Source: Spirochaetota bacterium (GTDB lineage Bacteria > Spirochaetota > UBA4802 > JAGODF01). Taken from it: DNA of 35,729 bases. A program made the translations under genes and the position numbers. The notes beneath the pieces are model-generated. The model saw only the letters and a program-made list of their open reading frames with translations, had not been told where the DNA came from and searched no databases. The DNA is taken from assembly GCA_029974015.1 (NCBI GenBank), contig JARKUF010000036.1, positions 1 to 35,729 of the forward strand. Direction: 5' to 3'. Within the stretch, counting starts at the first letter, position 1; every line of letters starts with the position of its first letter. Below, one piece after another: positions 16,586-23,610 of this stretch.

Positions 16586-17437
16586 ATGAGAGTCATCGAT
16601 ACGAAAAAAATCACCTCCTCAATCATCACCCTCATTGAGCGGGCGAGCTTCGAGGCGCCGGATGAAGTTCTGGAGCGCTTCACTTCCCTTCGAGACGCCG
16701 AGGAAGACGAAACTGCGCGCGCCACCATGGAAATAATCCTTGAAAACGCAAAAATTGCACGCCGGGAAAGGCTCCCGCTCTGTCAGGATTGCGGCTCCGT
16801 GGTGGTCTTCGCCGAAATGGGACAGGACCTGCGCCTGGAGGGCGCGCCCTTCGTCGAAGCAGTGAACGAAGGCATCCGTAAAGCGTACGAAATGTTCTAC
16901 CTTCGAAAGTCTATAGTCGCGGACCCTCTGAGGCGCGAAAACACCGGAACGAACGCGCCCGGATTCATCCATGTTGATATCATTCCAGGCGATGTCCTCA
17001 CGCTCACCGTTATGCTGAAAGGCGGCGGCTCCGAGAACATGTCGTCCCTGAAGATGTTCAACCCCACTGCGTCCATTGATGAAATAATCGACTATATCGC
17101 CGCCGCCGTAGTGGACGCGGGGCCCAATCCCTGTCCGCCTATTTTCTTAAGCGTGGGCCTCGGCGGCACTGCCGATGCGGCGATGCTGAACGCGAAGAAG
17201 GCGGTCCTACGTGGAATCGGGACACGCCACCCGGACCCGTTCTACGCCGACCTGGAGGACCGCATCATGGAAAGGCTCAATGGAAGCGGAGTAAGCGGCC
17301 CGGGCCCCCTCGGCTTCGGCGGGAAAGCTACAGCGGCCGGCGTTTTCGTCCTCACCGCGCCCACGCATATCGCTTCGCTTCCCGTGGCGCTGAACATGCA
17401 ATGCCACTCCTTCCGCTGCGAAAGGGAGGCCCTGTGA
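16586..17437 (+). CDS. Class I fumarate hydratase-type lyase, alpha subunit
   Basis: Catalyses reversible hydration of fumarate to malate (or of a related diacid) together with the beta subunit encoded next. 283 residues, the usual length of the separate alpha subunit. The oxygen-sensitive 4Fe-4S cluster ligands are visible as Cys66 or Cys69 (L-C-Q-D-C-G), Cys183 (G-P-N-P-C-P-P) and Cys273 (N-M-Q-C-H). The G-G-G-S-E-N and G-L-G-G-T-A-D-A-A segments also fit the family. Its stop overlaps the GTG start of the beta subunit by four bases. It is the first gene of a four-gene operon that ends with a CoA-dehydratase activase. A tartrate dehydratase alpha subunit is the main alternative, since the families are hard to separate. 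Confidence 0.92.
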   Translation: MRVIDTKKITSSIITLIERASFEAPDEVLERFTSLRDAEEDETARATMEIILENAKIARRERLPLCQDCGSVVVFAEMGQDLRLEGAPFVEAVNEGIRKAYEMFYLRKSIVADPLRRENTGTNAPGFIHVDIIPGDVLTLTVMLKGGGSENMSSLKMFNPTASIDEIIDYIAAAVVDAGPNPCPPIFLSVGLGGTADAAMLNAKKAVLRGIGTRHPDPFYADLEDRIMERLNGSGVSGPGPLGFGGKATAAGVFVLTAPTHIASLPVALNMQCHSFRCEREAL

Positions 17438-17979
17438 ACTGGAAGCAGCTTCAAACACCCCTCGACGACAGCGCTCTGGAAACCATGCGTGCCGGGGAAC
17501 GCTATCTCATTTCCGGGGTCCTCTACACCGCCAGGGACAGGGCCCACCGGCGCATTGCGGACATCGTAGAAACCGGCGGCCCCCTTCCATTTGACATGAA
17601 GGGCGCCCTCATATACTACGCGGGGCCAAGTCCCGCCCCCCCCGGGAAGGCCGCCGGGTCAGCAGGACCAACCACATCCACACGCATGGACCCCTTTACG
17701 GAAACAATGCTCCGGCTTGGAGTGAAGGGCTTCATCGGCAAGGGAAAAAGGGGCACTTCTGTGCGCTCGCTTCTCGGGGAATACCGCGCCGTCTATTTCG
17801 CCACCTATGGCGGCGCCGGGGCCTATCTGAGTACGCGCATCGTAGCGGCGGAGCCAGTGGCCTTCCTTGACCTTGGCCCCGAAGCGGTATACCGCTATGA
17901 AGTGCGGGAATTCCCCGTCATAGTGGTCAACGACATCTACAACGGTGATATGTATGAATCTGTCCTTCGCCGGAAATGA
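17434..17979 (+). CDS. Class I fumarate hydratase-type lyase, beta subunit
   Basis: The start is GTG 17434 in a GTGA overlap with the alpha stop, with AGGGAGG about 6 bp before it; in-frame codons further upstream lie inside the alpha gene. 181 residues. The sequence shows the beta-domain pattern L-Y-T-A-R-D-x-A-H-R-R (near residue 32), I-Y-Y-A-G-P, R-M-D-P-F-T-E, G-K-G-K-R-G and a swivelling domain that carries substrate-binding residues. It works as a heteromer with the alpha subunit. Its end overlaps the following NUDIX gene by 26 bp, so translation is coupled. A short low-complexity insert (P-A-P-P-G-K-A-A-G-S-A-G) follows I-Y-Y-A-G-P. Confidence 0.9.
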   Translation: MNWKQLQTPLDDSALETMRAGERYLISGVLYTARDRAHRRIADIVETGGPLPFDMKGALIYYAGPSPAPPGKAAGSAGPTTSTRMDPFTETMLRLGVKGFIGKGKRGTSVRSLLGEYRAVYFATYGGAGAYLSTRIVAAEPVAFLDLGPEAVYRYEVREFPVIVVNDIYNGDMYESVLRRK

Positions 17980-18550
17980 TGACTACGAAACTTTTTTAAG
18001 TGAAGTAAGGGACCGCCTGGACAGGAGGTCCCTCAGAGTCATCGAAAAACCCGATCTCGCACCGGCGGCGGTGATGATGCTGTTTATGAACAAGAACTGT
18101 GAGCCCCATGTACTTCTCACGCGGCGCACCAGCAAGGTTGCAACCCACAAGGGCGAGGTGGCCTTCCCCGGCGGAAAGCGCGACCCCGAAGACGCGGACA
18201 CCCTGGCCACGGCCCTCCGGGAAACCGAGGAGGAAGTGGGAATAAGGCCTTCCGATGTGCGCGTCCTTGGCGAGTTCGACCACTTCTTATCCATATGGGG
18301 CTTCCATGTTTCGACCTGGGTGGGGGCCGTTCCCCATCCCTACGACTACAGCATAAACCGCGATGAACTCGACGCCTGCTTCGAAGCCCCCTTACGCATT
18401 TTTTTCGAGGAAAAGTACTACAAATCGGAAATCTTCACCTATGAGGGCCGCGAGGCGGAGATATATTATTATAACTACGACGGGTTTAAAATCTGGGGAC
18501 TCACGGCGCGCATCCTTACGGACTTCGCGAGGAAAATTTTAAGGGATTAA
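17954..18550 (+). CDS. NUDIX hydrolase, CoA-pyrophosphatase type
   Basis: About 198 residues from ATG 17954; an in-frame GTG at 17945 is possible. The NUDIX box is complete: G-G-K-R-D-P-E-D-x7-A-L-R-E-T-E-E-E-V-G-I, about residues 75-98. It is preceded by L-L-T-R-R-T-S-K-V-A-T-H-K-G-E-V-A-F-P-G-G, the motif that marks the CoA-pyrophosphatase (NudL/PCD1) group, which splits CoA or oxidised CoA into 4'-phosphopantetheine and 3',5'-ADP. The gene overlaps fumarase beta and is 14 bp before the HgdC-like activase. A function in recycling or clearing damaged CoA beside CoA-thioester chemistry is plausible. Confidence 0.87.
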   Translation: MNLSFAGNDDYETFLSEVRDRLDRRSLRVIEKPDLAPAAVMMLFMNKNCEPHVLLTRRTSKVATHKGEVAFPGGKRDPEDADTLATALRETEEEVGIRPSDVRVLGEFDHFLSIWGFHVSTWVGAVPHPYDYSINRDELDACFEAPLRIFFEEKYYKSEIFTYEGREAEIYYYNYDGFKIWGLTARILTDFARKILRD

Positions 18551-18564
18551 CGGGGAATTATCGC

Positions 18565-19332
18565 ATGATTACTGCCGGCGTCGACATCGGATCCATTACT
18601 ACCAAATGCGCCATTATGGACGGGGACACCCTCCTGGGTACCAGGGTGATATTCACGGGATACAGCGCAGAAAACGCGGGGACCCGCGTCTTCGAGGAAC
18701 TCCTGGCTGAGTTAGGGGTTGATGCCGGGAAGGTTGAAAGGACCGTCTCCACAGGATACGGGCGAAACAGCATTAAGTTTTCCCACAAGGCGGTCACGGA
18801 GATAACCTGCCATGGGGCCGGGGCGCACTTCTTAAATCCGAAGGTGCGGACCATCATCGATATAGGCGGCCAGGACAGCAAGGCCATCGCCCTGGAGAAG
18901 GACGGGAGGGTAAAGGACTTCGTGATGAACGATAAATGCGCCGCCGGCACCGGCCGCTTCCTTGAAGTGATGTCCAGGGCCCTGGAAGTGGACCTGAACG
19001 ACTTCGGCAAAATGTCCGACGGCGCCGAGAACCCCGCCCGCATTTCGAGCCTGTGTACGGTCTTTGCCGAATCCGAAGTGATTTCCCTCATCTCGAAGGG
19101 AGACAGCCGGGAAAACATCATTGCCGGAATCCACGAGTCGATCGCCTCCCGCGTGGGGGCCATGGCCGCACGTGTGGGCATCGTTCCCCCGGTGATGATG
19201 ACCGGAGGTGTGGCGAAGAACTCCGGCGTGGTGCGCTCAATGGAAAAGAAGCTTGGCATGCCGATAGAAGTGACGCCTTACGCCCAGGTCAATGGCGCCA
19301 TAGGTGCGGCCCGGCTCGCACAGACCATTTGA
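18565..19332 (+). CDS. BadF/BadG/HgdC-type activase (2-hydroxyacyl-CoA dehydratase or benzoyl-CoA reductase activator)
   Basis: 255 residues, the standard length of a single ASKHA-domain activator that delivers an electron with ATP hydrolysis. Landmarks: phosphate loop G-V-D-I-G-S-I-T-T-K (5-14), S-T-G-Y-G-R, D-I-G-G-Q-D-S-K (near 100), Cys125 in N-D-K-C-A-A-G-T-G and Cys164 in S-S-L-C-T-V-F-A-E-S-E, which hold the 4Fe-4S cluster between two subunits, and M-T-G-G-V-A-K-N near 213. It is the last gene of the fumarase operon. No dehydratase subunit genes adjoin it, so its partner must be elsewhere, or it serves a protein such as the giant one at 10417-14727. Confidence 0.92.
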   Translation: MITAGVDIGSITTKCAIMDGDTLLGTRVIFTGYSAENAGTRVFEELLAELGVDAGKVERTVSTGYGRNSIKFSHKAVTEITCHGAGAHFLNPKVRTIIDIGGQDSKAIALEKDGRVKDFVMNDKCAAGTGRFLEVMSRALEVDLNDFGKMSDGAENPARISSLCTVFAESEVISLISKGDSRENIIAGIHESIASRVGAMAARVGIVPPVMMTGGVAKNSGVVRSMEKKLGMPIEVTPYAQVNGAIGAARLAQTI

Positions 19333-19378
19333 GGAAAACTTGCTTTTTAGAAGTTAACCTCATGGGACCTTAAAATAT

Positions 19379-19440
19379 GGTTTTTTCGCCCGCCTCTGGT
19401 GGACGAAAAAACCTGAACGGGAATGCCGTGTATCATTATA
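19379..19440 (+). repeat. Composite leader element, degenerate copy
   Basis: GC hairpin GGTTTTTTCG...CGAAAAAACC (19379-19413) with a TCTG centre, followed by CCTGAACGGGAATGCCGTGT, which resembles the linker. It lies directly upstream of the decayed SPFH gene in its orientation. Confidence 0.55.
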
Positions 19441-19459
19441 AAAAAACCAGGAGGTCGTC

Positions 19460-19978
19460 ATGTTTTTCATAGGACACTTTACGGGACATCCCAACGAGCA
19501 CATCATCAAATTCTCGAAGGGCAAAATAAAACCTGAATTTTTCAATCGACCCTGTCGGCCGCGGGTACCTTTCCGAAGACCCGGACAAGCTCCCGCAGCG
19601 CATCATCAACGCGGTCCAGATGCTCACGCGCGAGCAGGTACAGGGCCTTGCCCTGGAGGAGGCCCTGGGAAGCTCCGAGACAATGGCCCGGGCGGTAATG
19701 AGTAAGATAAAAAACGACGAGCGCATGAACGCCATGGGCGTGGCATAGAAAGCATCTACTTTACCGCTGTTACTCCAATTCCCAAGGTAGCCAAGGCCCT
19801 GGAGGCCGAGTACAAATCCAAAGCTTTACACTTTGAATGGGAGCCCTATCGCGACCTCGATCCGAAGCTGCTCATCGCCCTGGGGATGAAGTCCCTTGGC
19901 GAAAGCGGCAAAAACATCCAGAACCTCAACCTCAACCCGGACCTCATCACCCTACTTTTGGGCCTCGATAAAAAATGA
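19460..19978 (+). pseudogene. Decayed SPFH/Band 7 domain protein
   Basis: A good ribosome site (CAGGAGG) precedes ATG 19460. The first 24 codons read M-F-F-I-G-H-F-T-G-H-P-N-E-H-I-I-K-F-S-K, as in SPFH/Band 7 proteins. The frame then shifts to S-I-D-P-V-G-R-G-Y-L-S-E-D-P-D-K-L-P-Q-R, as if about 60 codons were lost. That frame ends at G-V-A-stop, where one missing T restores V-A-L-E-S-I-Y-F-T-A-V. The third piece lacks most of the coiled-coil stretch and runs through P-Y-R-D-L-D-P-K-L-L-I-A-L to the TGA at 19976-19978. With three pieces and two large deletions this is a real pseudogene, not a sequencing slip. Its final frame still overlaps the next ATG (ATGA). Confidence 0.85.
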
Positions 19979-20994
19979 CTTCGGCTTTCGACAAGATAGT
20001 CATTGTAACAAAAGAGACGCAGATGGACCAGCTTGTCCACGCCTTCGCGACGAAGGCGCAGGCAAAGTTCTATTTAGCTCAGGCGGCCATGGCCGCCTCA
20101 CCCGACCCGGATGCCTTTCGCCCGCGGGGAAAAGCCCGGGCCCCGGGCAAGGGCAAAGCGCTGCAGATCAAATCGGAATTCGACGAAGTTGAACTCGCCG
20201 ACAGAGTATACAAAAATTCGCTCAGGAAGCTTCAGGCTTCGATACCGGTGGGCGTTAAAACCCAGCACATCGACTGGACGTATCTGCCCACCTTCCTCTT
20301 CGGGGAAAAAGACCTTGTTATCGCGCTTGGTCAGGACGGGCTTGTAATAAACATAGCCAAATACCTTGGGGAACAACCCATCCTCGCAATAAATCCCGAC
20401 CCCGCCCGCTACGACGGCGTCCTGCTCCCCTTTACCATGGGCGATATCAAGCGCCACCTCGACCGCGTATTGAAAGGTGATTTCGACTTTTCGGCCATCA
20501 GCATTGCGCGGGCCACGCTCAATGACGGCCAGGCCATCCACGGTGTAAACGACATCTTTATCGGGCCTCGAAGCCATATTTCATTCCGGTGCAGGGTGCG
20601 TTTCGACGGGAAGGAGGAACAGCAGTCATCGAGCGGAATCATCGTTTCTACGGGCTGCGGTTCCACGGGATGGTTCAAGTCGATAGTGGAAGGCGCGAGG
20701 AAGATATCCTCCGGTTTCGACAGCGCTCCGATGAAAAGCGACCAGAGCCGCTTCCCCTGGGACGCGGACCATCTCTTCTTTAGCGTGCGGGAACCTTTCG
20801 AGAGCAGGACCTCGAGGGCGGGACTTTCATTCGGGAAGATTACATCATCCCAACCGCTCGTGGTCACCTCCCTAATGGGCCGAAACGGCATAATCTTCAG
20901 TGACGGCATAGAGGACGATTTCCTGGAATTCAATTCGGGGAAAACGGCCACAATAACCCTGGCGGACCGAAAAGCGCGCCTGGTAAAAAGCTGA
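19975..20994 (+). CDS. Divergent NAD kinase-like protein
   Basis: 339 residues. The core matches the NAD kinase/diacylglycerol kinase fold: D-L-V-I-A-L-G-Q-D-G (119-122, where NAD kinases have G-G-D-G), G-V-N-D-I-F-I-G (family N-E), and S-S-G-I-I-V-S-T-G-C-G-S-T-G-W (family S-D-G-x-x-x-S-T-P-T-G-S-T-A-Y). The catalytic Asp121 is kept, but Gly-to-Gln in the first motif and Asn-Asp for Asn-Glu make it a distant member. Phosphorylation of NAD is therefore likely but not certain; another nucleotide or lipid substrate is possible. It begins in a 4-bp ATGA overlap with the dying SPFH gene, which suggests that the two once acted as a pair. Confidence 0.75.
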   Translation: MTSAFDKIVIVTKETQMDQLVHAFATKAQAKFYLAQAAMAASPDPDAFRPRGKARAPGKGKALQIKSEFDEVELADRVYKNSLRKLQASIPVGVKTQHIDWTYLPTFLFGEKDLVIALGQDGLVINIAKYLGEQPILAINPDPARYDGVLLPFTMGDIKRHLDRVLKGDFDFSAISIARATLNDGQAIHGVNDIFIGPRSHISFRCRVRFDGKEEQQSSSGIIVSTGCGSTGWFKSIVEGARKISSGFDSAPMKSDQSRFPWDADHLFFSVREPFESRTSRAGLSFGKITSSQPLVVTSLMGRNGIIFSDGIEDDFLEFNSGKTATITLADRKARLVKS

Positions 20995-21039
20995 GGAGGG
21001 GGGGGTAAGTCCACGCGGTCCGCTCGGCAGACCCCATCT

Positions 21040-21080
21040 TACGCAAAATAATGCCGTTTTGCTCCTGTACATTTTGCGTA
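21040..21080. repeat. Ten-bp inverted repeat after the NAD kinase-like gene
   Basis: TACGCAAAAT (21040-21049) and ATTTTGCGTA (21071-21080) around a 21-nt loop. No T-run follows on the plus strand. It may stabilise or end the transcript. The rest of 20995-21162 shows nothing else recognisable. Confidence 0.4.
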
Positions 21081-21162
21081 CTGTTGTCATGGTCCCCTCA
21101 CGGGGAACACACCGCCTTATCAGAAAAAAAACCTTGCCAGCTTACTAAAAATTTTCTAAAAA

Positions 21163-21208
21163 GGAACCTCTAATAATTTAATTTTTGGGGTCCCCCCTGA
21201 GAGGTCGC
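21163..21208 (+). repeat. Composite leader element, degenerate copy
   Basis: GGAACCTCTAATAATTTAAT, the outer end seen in the other copies, is followed by GGGGTCC and then GAGGTCGCC, so two alternative hairpins are possible. It lies just upstream of the promoter of the gene at 21393. Confidence 0.45.
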
Positions 21209-21238
21209 CAAAATTTTTTTTAAAAAATTGTATTCCCA

Positions 21239-21286
21239 TTGACCTTTTAAACTGGAAAAACACTATAATGTTTGTAGTGGTATAAT
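21239..21286 (+). promoter_or_regulatory. Predicted promoter of the 608-residue protein gene
   Basis: TTGACC (21239-21244) is followed after 19 bp by a perfect TATAAT (21264-21269). A second TATAAT is at 21281-21286. The spacing of the first pair is two bases longer than ideal. The leader to the ATG at 21393 would be about 100 nt. Confidence 0.5.
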
Positions 21287-21392
21287 TACAATGAAAGGCG
21301 CTTTTAATAATTTTGTTTTCCTGTCGTCAAAGGCCTGCGAGAAAACAAGAGAATTGAGTCTGCCATCTGTATTGCCCTGACGGGGTTTAACA

Positions 21393-23219
21393 ATGTCAAA
21401 AATTGATAAAACCAAGGAAAACATCGGGGTTTCAAAACTCGACGAGAAAACCAAAAAGGACCTTTTTAATAGGTTTGTCGAATCCGGCGGCCAGGTAGTG
21501 GCGGACAAGAAAAGGGGGGGCTTTAAGGATTTTGACCGCGAGAAACAAAAGCAGTACCGGCAAAAGATAGAAGCCCATAAGGACAAGCTACAGAGGGAAA
21601 GGCCCGGGACCCAGGCGAAGAAGGCGGCCCCGAAAGCCGCAGCGCCCCAAAAGGTGAAAATCCAGGCGGCACAGCCCCCTAAGGCCGGTTTTTTCAGCGG
21701 CTTCATCAACCGCACCATCATCCGTTTTAAACTGCTGTTTATGGGTGTTACCGACTTCTGGGGCGGCTACTACAAGACCGGATTTATAGAAAAGTTCAAC
21801 ACCGAATACAAAACCGCCCTTCTGGAAACCCAGATGATCTACCTTGACCTCTTCAAGCAGAACCCCGGCACTGGAAAGAAAATCATAGACGGCCTCGACA
21901 GTCTCAAACCGATATACTACGAAATCATTGAAATGATTTCGGCGATATACGACCGCAGCACTTTCATGCTCATCACCCAGGCCTACGAGGAATTTCCCGA
22001 TATCTCTCAAAGGACCGAGGATTACAGGGATTTTTTCACTGCACTTCTCAAGAAGCTCTACGTCCTGCGCGCCTATGCCACTTTATTGATAGACGGTTTC
22101 GAGCGCGCCGTGAATTTCCAAATGGAGGCGGAAAAAAACAAGGCGTCATCGTACTCCTCAAAAAGGAAAAAAATCCGAAACGACGTATACATCATCTTCA
22201 ATAAATTATTTCCGCGTCTCTACTGGCTCTTCTGCGGTTACCAGGGGAACATCATACCGCGGAACGATCCATATATGGAAACGGCCCTGGGTATCACCCT
22301 GGACGATAAGCCGGGAAAGCGCGTGAAGGGCGCCCCGGTGACGGAAGTAGAAGTTCCCCTCCCCGGGGACGCCGCCATAAAGGCCGATGCGGAGGCGAAG
22401 AAAGAAACGCTACCCGACGGGATCAAGAAAGGCCTTGAGATGATGTACGGACTCGACATGAAGAAGCTCAGGACCGAATACGACAAAGGGAACGCTTTCA
22501 GGTTGGTCAAGGACAGCGACAGGGTCCTCCAGGGAAACCTCCTCCTCCGTGAGTTCGATCACGAGTATTCCCTGATTCTCACGACAAACAGAATCAAGTA
22601 TACTGTCTTTTACGGCCCGGGAGGAAAGGTGGATTACCGTACCTCCCTCTCGGACCTTTATAACGAGCTAAGAGACTGCATGGAAGCCCTCCGCCAGTAC
22701 TCAGACATCCTCGAGGCCTACGAGAAAACGCGTCTGGACAAACCCGTCAGCAACGTCCAGTACATCGAATACTCGAAAAAGCTCACGGCCCTTGAAAAGA
22801 ACAAGAGGAACATAGGGAGCCAGGCGCGGATGACAGTAGCGTCCTTCATGGATAAGGTAGCGGCCCAGCTTAAGGTCCTCATCGACGACATGAACGGCGC
22901 CCAGACTATCGTTGCCAATCCCCAGGACATACTTGCCTTCGATTCAGACATCGAAGGCCCCAAAAAACTTAGCGGGAAGAAAGTCTACGAGGGCATTTAC
23001 CTCACCCATTGCTATGCCGCCGCCCTGGCGTACCGGCTCAGTGCCGGCGGCGATTTATCGGGCGAACCAGAAGGAGGTGCGGAACCGCTCCCCGGCGAAG
23101 TAGCGGCCCCCATCGACAATAACGCGTCTCCGGACCGGGCCCAGGTGAAGGCGAAACAAGAACTGACAGAAAAGGAAGAACCGAAGTCCATTATCGAGGA
23201 ACTTAACGACCTCATTTGA
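21393..23219 (+). CDS. Conserved hypothetical protein, 608 residues, spirochaete-like
   Basis: I recognise no domain with an assigned function. The N-terminus (M-S-K-I-D-K-x-K-E-N-I-G-V-S-K-L-D-E-K-T-K-K-D-L-F-N-R-F-V-E-S-G-G) is reminiscent of spirochaete hypothetical proteins, from memory. There follows a Lys/Gln-rich stretch, an Ala/Pro/Lys linker (75-100) and a long, mostly helical and charged body. No signal peptide and no convincing membrane span are seen, so it is probably cytoplasmic. Near residue 300 lies P-R-N-D-P-Y-M-E-T-A-L-G-I-T-L-D-D-K; the C-terminus is a disordered Pro/Glu/Gly tail ending E-E-L-N-D-L-I. It stands alone with its own promoter. Confidence 0.75.
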   Translation: MSKIDKTKENIGVSKLDEKTKKDLFNRFVESGGQVVADKKRGGFKDFDREKQKQYRQKIEAHKDKLQRERPGTQAKKAAPKAAAPQKVKIQAAQPPKAGFFSGFINRTIIRFKLLFMGVTDFWGGYYKTGFIEKFNTEYKTALLETQMIYLDLFKQNPGTGKKIIDGLDSLKPIYYEIIEMISAIYDRSTFMLITQAYEEFPDISQRTEDYRDFFTALLKKLYVLRAYATLLIDGFERAVNFQMEAEKNKASSYSSKRKKIRNDVYIIFNKLFPRLYWLFCGYQGNIIPRNDPYMETALGITLDDKPGKRVKGAPVTEVEVPLPGDAAIKADAEAKKETLPDGIKKGLEMMYGLDMKKLRTEYDKGNAFRLVKDSDRVLQGNLLLREFDHEYSLILTTNRIKYTVFYGPGGKVDYRTSLSDLYNELRDCMEALRQYSDILEAYEKTRLDKPVSNVQYIEYSKKLTALEKNKRNIGSQARMTVASFMDKVAAQLKVLIDDMNGAQTIVANPQDILAFDSDIEGPKKLSGKKVYEGIYLTHCYAAALAYRLSAGGDLSGEPEGGAEPLPGEVAAPIDNNASPDRAQVKAKQELTEKEEPKSIIEELNDLI

Positions 23220-23463
23220 TTCCCGAACTATCGACGAACCACTACAGCATTGAATTACTGTTAGGACCGGACCAGCATCGCTTCAGTGGATATAAAAGAC
23301 CATCGCATACTTATTGAAAAAACTTTGGACTGTATCGTCCCATGGCCCTTTTTGAACGATACTTTCATTTTTAGTTCACTTTTTTTGAAATATGTCGTCC
23401 ATCGCGATACGATCATTTATCGACCATGCAATCTAAAGGGAAAAGCGGGCAATTTTACAACAA
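23220..23463. other. Intergenic stretch without a recognisable gene
   Basis: Short open frames exist (for example 23286-23519) but the latter runs into the repeat element at 23464 and has no family features. No clear promoter or terminator was found. Confidence 0.4.
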
Positions 23464-23583
23464 GGCAACTTCTAATAATTTTGATTTCCCGCCCGCCTTC
23501 GGCCGGCGGGAAATCATAAGTCTTGAATATGCCGGTAGTTACAATTTATGGAAACCTCAAAAATTTAATTTTTAGAGGTTCCC
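23464..23583 (+). repeat. Composite leader element, copy 4 (complete, reference copy)
   Basis: Outer end GGCAACTTCTAATAATTTTG, GC hairpin GATTTCCCGCCCGCC-TTCG-GCCGGCGGGAAATC (with one bulged pair), linker AAGTCTTGAATATGCCGGTA then GTTACAATTTAT, and AT hairpin GGAAACCTCAAAAATTTAAT closing with TTAGAGGTTCCC. The two ends are inverted copies of each other. It ends 27 bp before the chemoreceptor ATG. Confidence 0.8.
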
Positions 23584-23610
23584 ACAAAATATATAGGAGT
23601 GTTAATAATA

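Noticed and set aside
18558..19259. Long minus-strand frame opposite the HgdC-like gene
   Set aside because: It is the antisense of a well-supported gene with complete motifs; its translation is low in family-like features.
23286..23519. 77-codon frame before the chemoreceptor
   Set aside because: It reads into the leader element at 23464 and has no ribosome site or family features.
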